A stretch of DNA of 64,000 nucleotides from Viridibacterium sp047600765 (GTDB taxonomy: Bacteria > Pseudomonadota > Gammaproteobacteria > Burkholderiales > Rhodocyclaceae), in NCBI GenBank assembly GCA_047600765.1, contig JASGKF010000002.1, forward strand, positions 496,001 through 560,000, given 5' to 3'. The translations under genes were made by a program, and so were the position numbers. Positions 34,269 to 43,726 of the stretch are shown here, piece by piece; position 1 is the stretch's first letter, and each line of letters begins with the position of its first letter. The notes beneath the pieces were generated by a model. That model ran no database searches and was not told the DNA's origin. It saw only the letters and a list, made by a program, of their open reading frames with translations.

Positions 34269-35863
34269 TTGCGAAGGAACTCACACACAACCTTCTGCTG
34301 CTGTGCTTCACGCTGGCTTTCGTAGCGCAGTGCTTCATCGATCCTTCGATCAACAATCTTGCCTGCGCGTGCATCATCTATTCGTCAACGGTGGCGTGTC
34401 TTCTGTACTTGCGCTGGACACGCGCTGTGGACTCACACCCGTTGTCGTCGATGGCGCTCTTGGGCTTCAACGTTACCTCTCATTCTGGGGCAATGTTGTT
34501 TCAGTCCCTGGCGCTGACCTCGGTTAGCGACAACTTGCGACAGCCATTGATAACCTTTTCGGTGCTGGCTGCAGCGCAGTCCGGCGCATTGATAATGCAT
34601 TCGGTATACAGGTGGTGGCGGCAAGGAAGTGTCGTGGCGCGTCCGAAGATGGAACGCCCAAGTTTTCTTATCAGAGCAGGGCTGCACGAGGTGCCATCGA
34701 TCCGTGCTCTGTGGTGGATAGGGGTTGTGGGATTGCTGGGCTTGCTGATGTCCAAGATTGGATTTCTATACCAGCTAGGCAATGGATTAAGTTTTCTTGT
34801 TGTCGCTCCTTTCCTGATTCCAGTTTTTCGTAGTCGAGTCGGGCCAGACTATTGCAGTACGCGCTTGAACTACACGTGGCTTGCAGTCTTTGCTGTAGCC
34901 ATTGGACTGGTAGCCATTGCGGCCAATACGCGCGCCATCATGTTCAAGGGCGGCATCACGATTGCCTTGATCATGTTGTTGGAGTTGCTGCGCAGTCGTG
35001 CAGAAGTGACTGCGCGACAGATCTGGATGACCGCCGCTTTGGCGGTACTTTGCTGGGCACTTAGTTATCCGTTGAGCTATCTGGCGGAAGCGATGGTGGT
35101 TGCGCGCCAAGACCGTCTCTATTCGTCAAAGCTTGAGATGCTGGAGAAGACGGTGGAGGTGTTGATGGACCCACAGAAGGTCCAAAGCGTCGGGAAGAAG
35201 CGCGTGCAAGAGGCCAGAACTGGCTATGACGAGCTCTACATCGAGAATGCATTACTTGCTCGCTTCTCCGAAACCAAGTTTCACGACAACGCGATGTATT
35301 TCGGCGCACACATGCGCGAAGACGACATCGAACGCCTGGGTGAGACAACGGGGGGGTTTCTGTGGGCGATTCTTCCTCAGCCTGTACTCAATTTGTTTCA
35401 GGTTGGTGTAGATAAACTGGACTTGCGATTTTCCATGGGCGACTTTCTGGCCCACAGTGTTGTGGGGCACTCGTTGGGGGGCTACGCGACTGGCTCGATC
35501 TTTGGTCAGGGGATTGCGTTGTTTGGCGCAGGCTTTGCCATCGTGTACATGTTGCTCTGTCCGCTGTTGTTTCTGGCCATCGACATATTTGCGTTGAAGC
35601 GAAATGACGGATGGGGCATGGCTTCCGTGCCGGGCCTCTTGGCAATCTGGACAACCTTTCAATACGGCATTACGGCTGAATCTTTCCACCAGATGTTGGG
35701 TGGTGTGCTGCGTGGAGTTGTGCAGACCATCGTGATTTATCTGTTGGTCTACAAAGCCGCAAAATTCCTTGGACAGAAAAAGGTAAGGTACAAGCCACTC
35801 AATCGTTTCGACCTCGCGAGCACGGATGTTGGGGGGCGGCAGGTGACCCTGCGTTCGGAATGA
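34265..35863 (+). CDS. Polytopic membrane protein, candidate Wzy polymerase
   Basis: A 532-residue protein with about ten to twelve hydrophobic helices and one large hydrophilic loop at about 275–400 (from AEAMVVARQDRLYSSKLEML to the region after HMREDDIERL), as in many O-antigen/EPS polymerases. No family motif is decisive because Wzy proteins diverge strongly. Position beside wzx and glycosyltransferases supports the role. The DNA is visibly more AT-rich than its neighbours, common for repeat-specific polymerase genes. It overlaps both flanking genes by 4 bp. Confidence 0.65.
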   Translation: MIAKELTHNLLLLCFTLAFVAQCFIDPSINNLACACIIYSSTVACLLYLRWTRAVDSHPLSSMALLGFNVTSHSGAMLFQSLALTSVSDNLRQPLITFSVLAAAQSGALIMHSVYRWWRQGSVVARPKMERPSFLIRAGLHEVPSIRALWWIGVVGLLGLLMSKIGFLYQLGNGLSFLVVAPFLIPVFRSRVGPDYCSTRLNYTWLAVFAVAIGLVAIAANTRAIMFKGGITIALIMLLELLRSRAEVTARQIWMTAALAVLCWALSYPLSYLAEAMVVARQDRLYSSKLEMLEKTVEVLMDPQKVQSVGKKRVQEARTGYDELYIENALLARFSETKFHDNAMYFGAHMREDDIERLGETTGGFLWAILPQPVLNLFQVGVDKLDLRFSMGDFLAHSVVGHSLGGYATGSIFGQGIALFGAGFAIVYMLLCPLLFLAIDIFALKRNDGWGMASVPGLLAIWTTFQYGITAESFHQMLGGVLRGVVQTIVIYLLVYKAAKFLGQKKVRYKPLNRFDLASTDVGGRQVTLRSE

Positions 35864-37035
35864 AGATCGTCCTGTTCGCTCATCCCGCTTTCCTTGGTTC
35901 GCAGAGCATGCCGCGCTTTGCCGAGATGTTGCGCCAAGCCTATTTGCAACGTGGCCATGACGTCGAAGTCTGGCAGCCACTGCCGCATTTCTTCGAATGG
36001 TTCAAGCATTCGAAGCTCGCGAAGTGGATGGGTTACCTGGATCAGTACATCGTGTTCCCTGCGCAGGTGAAGAAGCTGTTGCGTAGTCAGTCTGCGGATA
36101 CGCTGTTTGTTTTCTGCGACCAGGCCTTAGGCCCCTGGGTGCCTCTGGTGGCACATCGACCGCACGTTGTGCATGTGCATGATCTGCTCGCTTTGCGTTC
36201 AGCCCTGGGCGAGGTGCAGGAGAATCCGACCGGCTGGACGGGGCGCATCTACCAACGATTCATCCGTAGTGGCTTCGAGAAGGGTCGCAACTTCATTTCG
36301 ATTTCTGCGAAGTCCCGCGAAGATCTGCACCGTACTTCGCGTGTGCAGCCTGCCATCTCGGAGGTCGTGCTTAACGGGCTCAACTATCCGTTTTCGCCCA
36401 TGTCGGCGGAGGCTTCGCGCCAGGTGCTGGAGGGGGCGGGGCATGCGGTGCCTGGCGAGGGCTTCCTGATCTTCGTCGGGGGCTACCAGTGGTACAAGAA
36501 TGTGCCCGGTGTGCTGCATCTCTACCGGCAATACGCACTGCGCAGCGCGAAGCCCGTGCCGCTGTGGTGCGTGTCACCCATGCCGACGCCTGCGCTGCAG
36601 GCGGTCCTCGATACGCTGCCAGCCAATGCGAGCGTGAAGTTTTTGCCCGGTGCCAGTGCGGCGGTGCTGCATGCTGCCTATTCGCGGGCAAGGGCGCTGT
36701 TGTTTCCTAGCCTGGCCGAGGGCTTCGGTTGGCCCATCGTCGAAGCGCAGGCTTGTGGTTGCCCTGTGCTGACGACGAATGAGGCGCCGATGAATGAAGT
36801 GGGCGGGCCGGACGCACGTTGCATTCCCCGTTTGTTGCCGGACGAGAAAGTCGAAGACTGGGCGACGCGGCACGTTGATGTGCTGATCGGGCTGGCAAGC
36901 GTCGAGGGAGAGGCGCGCGTAGCGCTGGCAGCACGTTGCGCCGCATGGGGACAAAGCTTCGATGCCGACAAGGCTATCGAAGGGTATCTGGCAGTTTATG
37001 AACGCGTGCTGGCTGCAGCCGCGAACCGGCAATGA
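35860..37035 (+). CDS. Group 1 (GT4-type) glycosyltransferase
   Basis: A GT-B enzyme of 391 residues. The N-terminal domain carries HVVHVHDLLALRSALGE. The C-terminal domain has LIFVGGYQWYKNVPGVLHLY and the signature FPSLAEGFGWPIVEAQACGCPVL, then TTNEAPMNEVGG. It transfers a sugar from a nucleotide donor during repeat-unit assembly. It overlaps the candidate polymerase gene by 4 bp and is 31 bp before asnB. Confidence 0.9.
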   Translation: MKIVLFAHPAFLGSQSMPRFAEMLRQAYLQRGHDVEVWQPLPHFFEWFKHSKLAKWMGYLDQYIVFPAQVKKLLRSQSADTLFVFCDQALGPWVPLVAHRPHVVHVHDLLALRSALGEVQENPTGWTGRIYQRFIRSGFEKGRNFISISAKSREDLHRTSRVQPAISEVVLNGLNYPFSPMSAEASRQVLEGAGHAVPGEGFLIFVGGYQWYKNVPGVLHLYRQYALRSAKPVPLWCVSPMPTPALQAVLDTLPANASVKFLPGASAAVLHAAYSRARALLFPSLAEGFGWPIVEAQACGCPVLTTNEAPMNEVGGPDARCIPRLLPDEKVEDWATRHVDVLIGLASVEGEARVALAARCAAWGQSFDADKAIEGYLAVYERVLAAAANRQ

Positions 37036-37066
37036 CCGGACACAAAAACATCAACGGGGCGGGTTT

Positions 37067-38854
37067 ATGTGTGGGATAGCAGGAGTTTTTGCATATCGTG
37101 AAGGCGCGCCGCCCGTCGACGTGCCGGAGCTTTTGCGCATGCGGGAGACCATGCTGGCACGCGGCCCCGACGGTGCCGGGCTGTGGGTGTCCGACGACCA
37201 GCGTGTGGCGCTGGCGCATCGCAGACTGGCGATCATCGAGCTGTCAGAAGCCGGCGCACAGCCCATGCACGACCCGGAGACCGGCAACTGGATCGTCTTC
37301 AATGGCGAGATCTACAACCATGCCGCGTTGCGGGCGGAGTTGCAGGCTGGCGGGGCGGTAGTCCGCACACATTCCGACACCGAGGTCCTGCTCAAGCTGT
37401 ATGCACGTGACGGCATGGGCATGCTGAATCGTCTGCGTGGCATGTTTGCCTTTGCCATGTGGGATGCGCGGCAGCGCAAACTGTTCCTCGCGCGTGATGC
37501 CTTCGGTATCAAGCCGCTTTACTACGCCGATGATGGTGGGTCGGTCCGCTTCGCGTCGCAAGTGAAAACCTTGCTCGCTGGCAAGGTCAACACCCGGCCG
37601 GAGCCGGCAGGGCATGCCGGTTTCATGCTGTGGGGCAGCGTGCCGGAGCCCTGGACGCTGTACAAAGGCATCCGTGCCCTGCCTGCCGGGCACTGGATGT
37701 GCATCGACGGGAAGCGTGCTGCCGTCCCCGTCTGTTTCGATAGCCCACTGCTGGGCTTGCGTGATGTGCGGCGTGCGGGTGCCGAAGCGCTCGATGAGAC
37801 GCTGGCCCGGATTGCGGCTGCGGTGAAAGACAGCGTGGCAGCCCACATGGTGGCTGACGTGCCGGTCGGGGTCTTCCTGTCGGCGGGGCTGGACTCCACC
37901 ATGCTGGCTGCTTCTGCCGCCGCGCATGGTGAATTGCGGACGGTGACGCTGGGCTTCGACGAGTACCGCGACACCCCCTACGACGAAGCACCGCTTGCAG
38001 GTCTGGTCGCAGAGACACTGGGCGCACAACATACCCTGTGCCGCATTTCTTCCCGCGAGTTTGCGGAAGACCGCGAGAAGCTGTTTGCGGCCATGGATCA
38101 ACCCTCCATCGATGGCGTGAATGTCTGGTTCGTCTCGAAAGCCGCTGCCGCGCAAGGGCTCAAGGTCGTACTGTCAGGGTTGGGGGGCGATGAGTTGTTC
38201 GGTTCGTATCCTAGCTTCCGGCAGGTGCCACAACTGCGGCGTCGAATCGGCTGGGCACAGCCTCTGACTGCGCCATTGGGGCGCGTGCTGCGCAAGGTGC
38301 TGGTGCCGCATGCCGCGCGGCTGCCTTCGCCCAAGTATGCCGGCTTGCTGGAGTACGGCGGCTCGCTCGCTGGGGCCTATTTGCTGAGACGTGCGCTGTT
38401 CATGCCTTGGGAGATTGCCAGCGTGCTCGGCCCCGAGATGGCGGCGGAAGGGCTGGCCGAGCTGGACACCATGACGCGCCTGAGTGCATCGGCGGAGGGG
38501 CTGGGCAGCGACCGTCTGCGCGTGTCGGCATTCGAGATGCAGTGGTACATGCGCAACCAGCTGTTACGCGATGCAGACTGGGCGGGCATGGCGCATTCGC
38601 TGGAGCTGCGTGTGCCGTTCGTCAACATGAATTTGCTGCGTGCTTTTACCGAGATTCCCGGCCTGGATTCGCGCGTCGAAAAAGCTCAGATCGCTCGTGC
38701 CGTGGCACCGAATCTTCCTGAGAGCATCCTGACCCGGCCCAAGACAGGCTTCTCGATTCCCGTGCATCAGTGGCTGAACCCGGATATGGATTGGTCGACG
38801 ACCAATTACCGGGCTTGGGCACGCACGCTGTACCGTTCGTTTGTTCCGGTTTGA
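37067..38854 (+). CDS. asnB: Asparagine synthase (glutamine-hydrolysing), EPS-locus type
   Basis: A 595-residue AsnB-type amidotransferase. Met-Cys-Gly-Ile at the start exposes Cys2 as the glutaminase nucleophile; the N-terminal domain has RGPDGAG, HRRLAIIELS and FNGEIYNH. The synthetase domain carries the PP-loop as FLSAGLDSTM (272–277), with alanine where SGGxDS is usual, and VLSGLGGDELFGSYP. The start was set by Cys2, since the open frame extends into the previous gene. AsnB homologues in Zoogloea-type EPS/PEP-CTERM loci are needed for floc formation, perhaps by amidating a sugar acid or peptide. Confidence 0.9.
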   Translation: MCGIAGVFAYREGAPPVDVPELLRMRETMLARGPDGAGLWVSDDQRVALAHRRLAIIELSEAGAQPMHDPETGNWIVFNGEIYNHAALRAELQAGGAVVRTHSDTEVLLKLYARDGMGMLNRLRGMFAFAMWDARQRKLFLARDAFGIKPLYYADDGGSVRFASQVKTLLAGKVNTRPEPAGHAGFMLWGSVPEPWTLYKGIRALPAGHWMCIDGKRAAVPVCFDSPLLGLRDVRRAGAEALDETLARIAAAVKDSVAAHMVADVPVGVFLSAGLDSTMLAASAAAHGELRTVTLGFDEYRDTPYDEAPLAGLVAETLGAQHTLCRISSREFAEDREKLFAAMDQPSIDGVNVWFVSKAAAAQGLKVVLSGLGGDELFGSYPSFRQVPQLRRRIGWAQPLTAPLGRVLRKVLVPHAARLPSPKYAGLLEYGGSLAGAYLLRRALFMPWEIASVLGPEMAAEGLAELDTMTRLSASAEGLGSDRLRVSAFEMQWYMRNQLLRDADWAGMAHSLELRVPFVNMNLLRAFTEIPGLDSRVEKAQIARAVAPNLPESILTRPKTGFSIPVHQWLNPDMDWSTTNYRAWARTLYRSFVPV

Positions 38855-38862
38855 ATCAGGCG

Positions 38863-40014
38863 ATGAAGATTCTGCATGTCCTGCCGTCTGTTGATCCGCG
38901 TGGTGGTGGCCCCATGGAGGGCGTGCGCCAGCGTGGCATGCGGCTTGTCGAGATGGGGCACAGCGTAGAGGTCGTAACGCTCGATGCGCCGGATGCACCG
39001 TTCCTTGCGGGCTACGGTTTGAAAGTGCATGCGCTGGGCCCGTCACGTGGTGGCTATCGCCTCAATGCGCGTCTCGCGCCCTGGTTGCGTGACAAGGCGC
39101 GCGATTACGATGCCGTCGTCGTCAACGGTCTCTGGCAGTACCACGCCTTTGGCGCCTGGCGCGGCTTGCGTGGAACAGGCGTGCCGTACTTCGTCTTTCC
39201 GCACGGCATGCTGGACCCTTGGTTCAAGCGCACATATCCGCTCAAGCATCTGAAGAAGTGGCTGTACTGGCCCTGGGCAGAGTACCGCGTGTTGCGCGAT
39301 GCGCGCGCGGTGCTGTTCACCAGTGAAGACGAGCGTCTCCTGGCGCGCGAGTCGTTCTGGCTCTATCGAGTGCGCGAAGCGGTGGTGGCTTATGGCACCC
39401 GCACTCCGCCACAGGACGCTGTGCGCTTGCGGGACATTTTCCTGCAGGCGTACCCAGATCTGGTGGGCAAGCGCAGCCTGCTGTTTCTGGGGCGCATCCA
39501 CGAAAAGAAGGGCTGCGATCTGCTCATTCGCGCCTTTGCGCGTGTTGCGAGTCAAGACGACTCACTTCGACTGGTGATGGCGGGTCCGGATCAGACGGAT
39601 TGGGCTGAAGAGTTGAAGAGTCTGGCCTGCCAGCTGGGCGTCGAAGGACGCATCCTGTGGCCGGGCATGTTGCAAGGAGAGATGAAGTGGGGGGCTTTCC
39701 ATGCAGCGGAGGCCTTCGTCTTGCCATCCCACCAGGAGAACTTCGGTATCGCTGTGGCAGAAGCGCTGGGGTGTGGCTTGCCTGTGCTGATCTCGGACAA
39801 GGTGAATATCTGGCGGGAAATCCAAGCCGATGGAGCCGGTCTGGTGAGGCCCGACGATGAGTCGGGCACGCAGTCCCTGTTGCAAGCCTGGCTTGAGCAA
39901 TCCGCGGCACAGTGTGCAGCGATGCGTGAGGCAGCGCGCTGCTGTTTCGAATCACGTTTTACCGTTGAGCGAATGGCTGAAAGTTTGCTGGCTACTTTGG
40001 GAGAGCAGCGGTGA
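38863..40014 (+). CDS. Group 1 (GT4-type) glycosyltransferase
   Basis: A 383-residue GT-B enzyme starting MKILHVLPSVDPRGGGPMEG, with the glycine-rich acceptor-domain loop. It has VFPHGMLDPWFKRTYPLKHL, LLFLGRIHEKKGCDLLIRAF, and the donor motif LPSHQENFGIAVAEALGCGL. It resembles WcaK/WcaL-like and WbaZ-type transferases. The start is 8 bp after asnB; the longer frame overlaps asnB. The stop overlaps the acetyltransferase gene. Confidence 0.9.
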   Translation: MKILHVLPSVDPRGGGPMEGVRQRGMRLVEMGHSVEVVTLDAPDAPFLAGYGLKVHALGPSRGGYRLNARLAPWLRDKARDYDAVVVNGLWQYHAFGAWRGLRGTGVPYFVFPHGMLDPWFKRTYPLKHLKKWLYWPWAEYRVLRDARAVLFTSEDERLLARESFWLYRVREAVVAYGTRTPPQDAVRLRDIFLQAYPDLVGKRSLLFLGRIHEKKGCDLLIRAFARVASQDDSLRLVMAGPDQTDWAEELKSLACQLGVEGRILWPGMLQGEMKWGAFHAAEAFVLPSHQENFGIAVAEALGCGLPVLISDKVNIWREIQADGAGLVRPDDESGTQSLLQAWLEQSAAQCAAMREAARCCFESRFTVERMAESLLATLGEQR

Positions 40015-40577
40015 CGCTACAGGACAACGACCCGTTCACCCAGGCATCATTTTCCCTGGGTAGCCGCATCCGTCGCGGACTCTGGTGTCTGGTGGAGGCC
40101 ACGCTGTTCAGACTTTCGCCGCGCCCGCTGCATGTCTGGCGAGCCTGCCTGCTGCGTCTGTTTGGTGCGCAGCTTGGCAAGCATGTCCACGTGTATCCAG
40201 GTGCGACGATCTGGGCACCGTGGAATCTGCAGGCGGGGGATTTTGTCGGCATCGCGGACGGCGTGACGCTTTATAACATCGCCGAGATCCGGATCGGCTC
40301 GTACTGTGTCGTTTCGCAAGATGCTTTTTTGTGTACGGGTTCGCACGATATCGATTCGAAGAATTTCCAGCTCACGTCGAGCCCGATCGTGCTTGAGCCG
40401 TACGTGTGGGTGTGCGCCCGGGCTTTTGTGGGTCCGGGCGTGCAGCTGGCAGAAGGGTGCGTCCTTGGGGCTCAGGGGGTGCTGATGTACAGCGTCCAGC
40501 AGAGCTGGACCGTCTGGAGCGGGAATCCCGCTGTGTTGCGACGCGAGCGCGAACGAACCATCAAGGACAAGCGATGA
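40011..40577 (+). CDS. WcaF-like hexapeptide acetyltransferase
   Basis: A 188-residue left-handed beta-helix acyltransferase. Hexapeptide repeats run from about 65 to 165 (HVYPGATIWAPWNLQAGDFV, IGSYCVVSQDAFLCTGSHDI, VCARAFVGPGVQLAEGCVLG). The catalytic histidine is probably in TGSHDI. WcaF of colanic acid acetylates a sugar of the repeat unit using acetyl-CoA. It starts with GTG overlapping the previous stop by 4 bp and overlaps the next gene by 4 bp. Confidence 0.85.
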   Translation: MTLQDNDPFTQASFSLGSRIRRGLWCLVEATLFRLSPRPLHVWRACLLRLFGAQLGKHVHVYPGATIWAPWNLQAGDFVGIADGVTLYNIAEIRIGSYCVVSQDAFLCTGSHDIDSKNFQLTSSPIVLEPYVWVCARAFVGPGVQLAEGCVLGAQGVLMYSVQQSWTVWSGNPAVLRRERERTIKDKR

Positions 40578-41419
40578 GCATTTCTGTCCTGATACTGACG
40601 AAGAACGAAAAGCAGGACCTGCCCGGCTGTCTCGCCTCGGTGGCGTGGAGCGACGATGTGCATGTGCTCGACTCCTTGAGTACTGACGGTACGCAGGACC
40701 TTGCGCATCAGGCCGGCGCTGTCGTGACCGAGCGCGTGTTCGATGGCTATGCGTCGCAACGCAACGCAGGTCTTGCGCTGCCGTTCAGGCATGCATGGGT
40801 GTTGATTCTGGATGCGGACGAGCGGGTGCCGGAAGCGCTGGCGGCCGAGATGCGCCAGTTCGTGCACGGTGCGGCGCCAGCAGTGGCGGGTGCGCGCATG
40901 CGCAGGCGGGACATCTGGTGGGGGCGCTGGTTGAAGCATGCACAGATCTCGCCGTTCTTCATCCGCCTGGTGCGTGTCGGGCGTGCGCACTACGAGCGCG
41001 AGATCAATGAGGTGATCGTGGTGGATGGCGAGATCGTCGATCTGCAGGCTTCGTTCGATCATTTCCCGTTCTCGAAAGGGCTGGATCACTGGATCGCGAA
41101 GCACAACACCTATTCGCGCATGGAGGCGGAGCTGATTGCAAAGCGCGCCGTGATCCAACCGTCGTGGCGTGTGGCGTTGGCCGGAGCGGATTTCAATGAG
41201 CGGCGTCTGCATCAGAAGGCCATCTTCTATCGACTGCCGTGCCGCCCGCTGATCAAGTTTCTCTACATGCTGATCCTGCGCCGCGCATTCCTCGACGGTG
41301 TGGCCGGTTGGCGTTACGCAATGCTGCAAGCCATCTACGAATACTTCATCGTGTTGAAGACGAAAGAGCTGCAGGTGCTGCTGGAGGCAGAAAAAGGCTC
41401 CGGGGACACAGTGCGATGA
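40574..41419 (+). CDS. Family 2 glycosyltransferase
   Basis: A GT-A fold enzyme of 281 residues. It begins MSISVLILTKNEKQDLPGCL, the standard GT2 nucleotide-binding start; the metal-binding DxD-type motif is VLILDADERVP. The C-terminus has a hydrophobic segment (LIKFLYMLILRRAFLDGVAG) that may attach it to the membrane, like WaaE/KdtX-like transferases. It overlaps the genes on both sides by 4 bp. Confidence 0.88.
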   Translation: MSISVLILTKNEKQDLPGCLASVAWSDDVHVLDSLSTDGTQDLAHQAGAVVTERVFDGYASQRNAGLALPFRHAWVLILDADERVPEALAAEMRQFVHGAAPAVAGARMRRRDIWWGRWLKHAQISPFFIRLVRVGRAHYEREINEVIVVDGEIVDLQASFDHFPFSKGLDHWIAKHNTYSRMEAELIAKRAVIQPSWRVALAGADFNERRLHQKAIFYRLPCRPLIKFLYMLILRRAFLDGVAGWRYAMLQAIYEYFIVLKTKELQVLLEAEKGSGDTVR

Positions 41420-42504
41420 AGACGAGACTGCACGAGCTGGACGGCCTCCGCGGCTGGGCGGCTGTGATCGTGCTCCTGACGCATGTGTTCGGTGAAATGC
41501 TCGTGAGTGTCGTGCCGGAAGTGCGATGGTTTGGCTTCAGGCCGCTGCTGGCGGGCTCCATGGCGGTGAGCGTCTTTTTCGTCCTGTCGGGGTACGCATT
41601 GAGCCATGCGTTCTTCGCAAGTGGTTTCAAGCCTGCAGCAATCGACAAGCTGGTGGTGCGACGCTACGTGCGTCTGACTGCGCTGATCTTCTTTTCCTGC
41701 CTCATGACCTTCGTGCTCATGAAAGCGGGGCTGATTTTTTCGCATGACGCTGACCGTATCCTCAGGACGGACAACTGGCTCGGGGCATTCCTGAACTTCG
41801 AGCCGTCGCTGATCGGCTTCCTGAAATATTCACTTATCGGGGTCTACGAGTCACATTCCCGGGATGTCGCCTACAACCCCTTTCTGTGGACCATGTCCGT
41901 AGAAATGATCGGCTCGTTTCTGGTCTTCCTGGCTTGCTATTGCTGGACCCGGCTGAAGCAGCCGGTATCCGTCGTGCTGGCCTGGGCGGCGATACTGATC
42001 CTGTTGCGCTCGCCGCTGGGTCTCTTCCTGCTGGGTGTCGTGTTTGCGTGGTGGGGAACGTCCGGCGACTCCGCACGCTTGTTCTCCATGCGTTGGGCAG
42101 GACCGATTGCGGGCCTGTTCCTGTTGTTGTGCCTGGTGCTGTTTGTCAGCCTGAAGGAGACCTCGATACCGAGGCTTCTCAACATGGCCCTGTCGGCGGG
42201 GCTGGTCTTCTGTCTCGTGAATCTGCGTACTGCTGTGAGCCTGCTTTCCTCGGGGGTTTCGCGCTTTGTCGGCAAGATTTCGTTTCCGTTGTATCTGGTG
42301 CACTTTCAGGTGATCGTTTGCTTGCAGTCGTATCTGGTTGTGCAGCGTTGTGCCAGAAACGCCTGTCAGGAGACGGAGTACCTGGCGATAGCGGGTGTTG
42401 TCTGCGTGGTGAGTATTGCTTGTGCTTACGTCATTGCCTTACTGGAGGGCAGGTTCCTGCGCATGGCCAACGCCTGGTTGGACGGCTTGCTGAAGCCGGA
42501 ATGA
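41416..42504 (+). CDS. Acyltransferase family 3 membrane protein
   Basis: A 362-residue protein with about ten membrane helices. The N-terminal ELDGLRGWAAVIVLLTHVFG has the R-x10-H signature of acyltransferase-3 (OafA/ExoZ) enzymes, and FPLYLVHFQVIVCL sits in the last third. Such proteins carry acetyl or succinyl groups across the membrane to surface glycans. It overlaps the glycosyltransferase gene before it by 4 bp; the GTG of the next gene follows after 4 bp. Confidence 0.88.
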   Translation: MKTRLHELDGLRGWAAVIVLLTHVFGEMLVSVVPEVRWFGFRPLLAGSMAVSVFFVLSGYALSHAFFASGFKPAAIDKLVVRRYVRLTALIFFSCLMTFVLMKAGLIFSHDADRILRTDNWLGAFLNFEPSLIGFLKYSLIGVYESHSRDVAYNPFLWTMSVEMIGSFLVFLACYCWTRLKQPVSVVLAWAAILILLRSPLGLFLLGVVFAWWGTSGDSARLFSMRWAGPIAGLFLLLCLVLFVSLKETSIPRLLNMALSAGLVFCLVNLRTAVSLLSSGVSRFVGKISFPLYLVHFQVIVCLQSYLVVQRCARNACQETEYLAIAGVVCVVSIACAYVIALLEGRFLRMANAWLDGLLKPE

Positions 42505-42508
42505 CACA

Positions 42509-43720
42509 GTGAAGATCCTGATCCATAGCGCGAACTACGCGCCCGAGCCGACCGGCATTGGCAAGTATTCCGGAGAGATGGCGGCCTGGTTGGCTGGACA
42601 GGGGCACGAGGTGCGCGTGGTCGCAGCACCACCGTATTACCCGGCGTGGAAGCTGGCCGACGGCTACTCGTGGCCGCCGTATCGACGCGAGCAGATCGAG
42701 GGCGTGTCGGTGTGGCGTGCGCCGCTGTGGGTGCCATCTCATCCGGGTGGGTTGAAGCGGGTGTTGCACCTGCTGAGTTTTGCGCTGAGCTCGGCACCTG
42801 TCATGTTGCGACAGGTGCTGTGGCGACCGGATGTGGTGTTCACCGTGGCACCGGCATTCGTGTGTGCGCCGGGCGGCTGGCTGACGGCACGCCTGAGCGG
42901 TGCACAGGCCTGGTTGCATATCCAGGATTTCGAGGTCGATGTGGCTTTCGAGATGGGCCTGCTGCGCGGTCGTCTGCTGCAGAAGTGGGTGCTGGCGGCC
43001 GAGCTGTGGATGCTGCGTCGTTTTGACTGCGTGTCGAGCATTTCGGGGCGCATGCTGGATCGCCTCAGAACGAAAGGAGTGCCAGAAGGGCGCATCCGTT
43101 TCTTCCCGAACTGGGTGGACATTGCGCACATCTCGCCGCGCGAGACGAGCAGTCCTTATCGCGCGGAGCTGGGCATCGCCGACGACGCCCTGGTGTGTCT
43201 GTTCTCCGGCAGCCTGGGCAACAAGCAGGGGCTGATGGTGATTCCGGAAGCCGCGCGCCTGTTGGCCGGTCGGCGCGACATCGTATTCGTGGTGTGCGGC
43301 GATGGCGTGATGAAGCCGCAGCTCGAAGCGGCGGCCCGTGAGCTGCCCAATCTGCGCCTGCTGCCTTTGCAGCCTTTCGAGCGGCTGGGCGAATTGCTGA
43401 CGATGGCGGATATCCACTTGCTGCCGCAAAGCCCGGAGGCGGCTGACCTGGTGTTGCCGTCCAAGCTGTCCGGCATGCTGGCGAGTGCACGGCCAGTGAT
43501 TGCGACATGCCGGGAAGGAACCGAGATCGCGGGGGTGGTGTCGCAATGCGGGTTGGTCGTGCCGCCCGAGACGCCGCAGGCACTGGCTGAAGCCATCGAG
43601 GCGCTTGCGGCGGCGCCCGCTGAACGCAAGCGCCTGGGTGAGCAGGGGCGGTTGTATGCCGAGCAATACATCAGCCGTGACCGCGTGCTACAACGACTTG
43701 TGCAGCAGATGAAGGAGTAA
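42509..43720 (+). CDS. wcaI: WcaI-type glycosyltransferase
   Basis: A 403-residue GT4 enzyme that begins with KILIHSANYAPEPTGIGKYS (from a GTG start), the hallmark of the WcaI (colanic acid) family. Further markers are PPYYPAWK, FSGSLGNKQGLMVIPEAARL, LLPQSPEAADLVLPSKLSGM and the C-terminal NLRLLPLQPFERL. In colanic acid WcaI is a fucosyltransferase candidate; with gmd and fcl present, a fucosyl step is plausible here. The symbol is by resemblance. Confidence 0.87.
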   Translation: MKILIHSANYAPEPTGIGKYSGEMAAWLAGQGHEVRVVAAPPYYPAWKLADGYSWPPYRREQIEGVSVWRAPLWVPSHPGGLKRVLHLLSFALSSAPVMLRQVLWRPDVVFTVAPAFVCAPGGWLTARLSGAQAWLHIQDFEVDVAFEMGLLRGRLLQKWVLAAELWMLRRFDCVSSISGRMLDRLRTKGVPEGRIRFFPNWVDIAHISPRETSSPYRAELGIADDALVCLFSGSLGNKQGLMVIPEAARLLAGRRDIVFVVCGDGVMKPQLEAAARELPNLRLLPLQPFERLGELLTMADIHLLPQSPEAADLVLPSKLSGMLASARPVIATCREGTEIAGVVSQCGLVVPPETPQALAEAIEALAAAPAERKRLGEQGRLYAEQYISRDRVLQRLVQQMKE

Positions 43721-43726
43721 GTGACG

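Noticed and set aside
37036..37066. Upstream start for asnB at 36962
   Set aside because: It would overlap the previous glycosyltransferase and hide the Cys2 needed for glutaminase activity.
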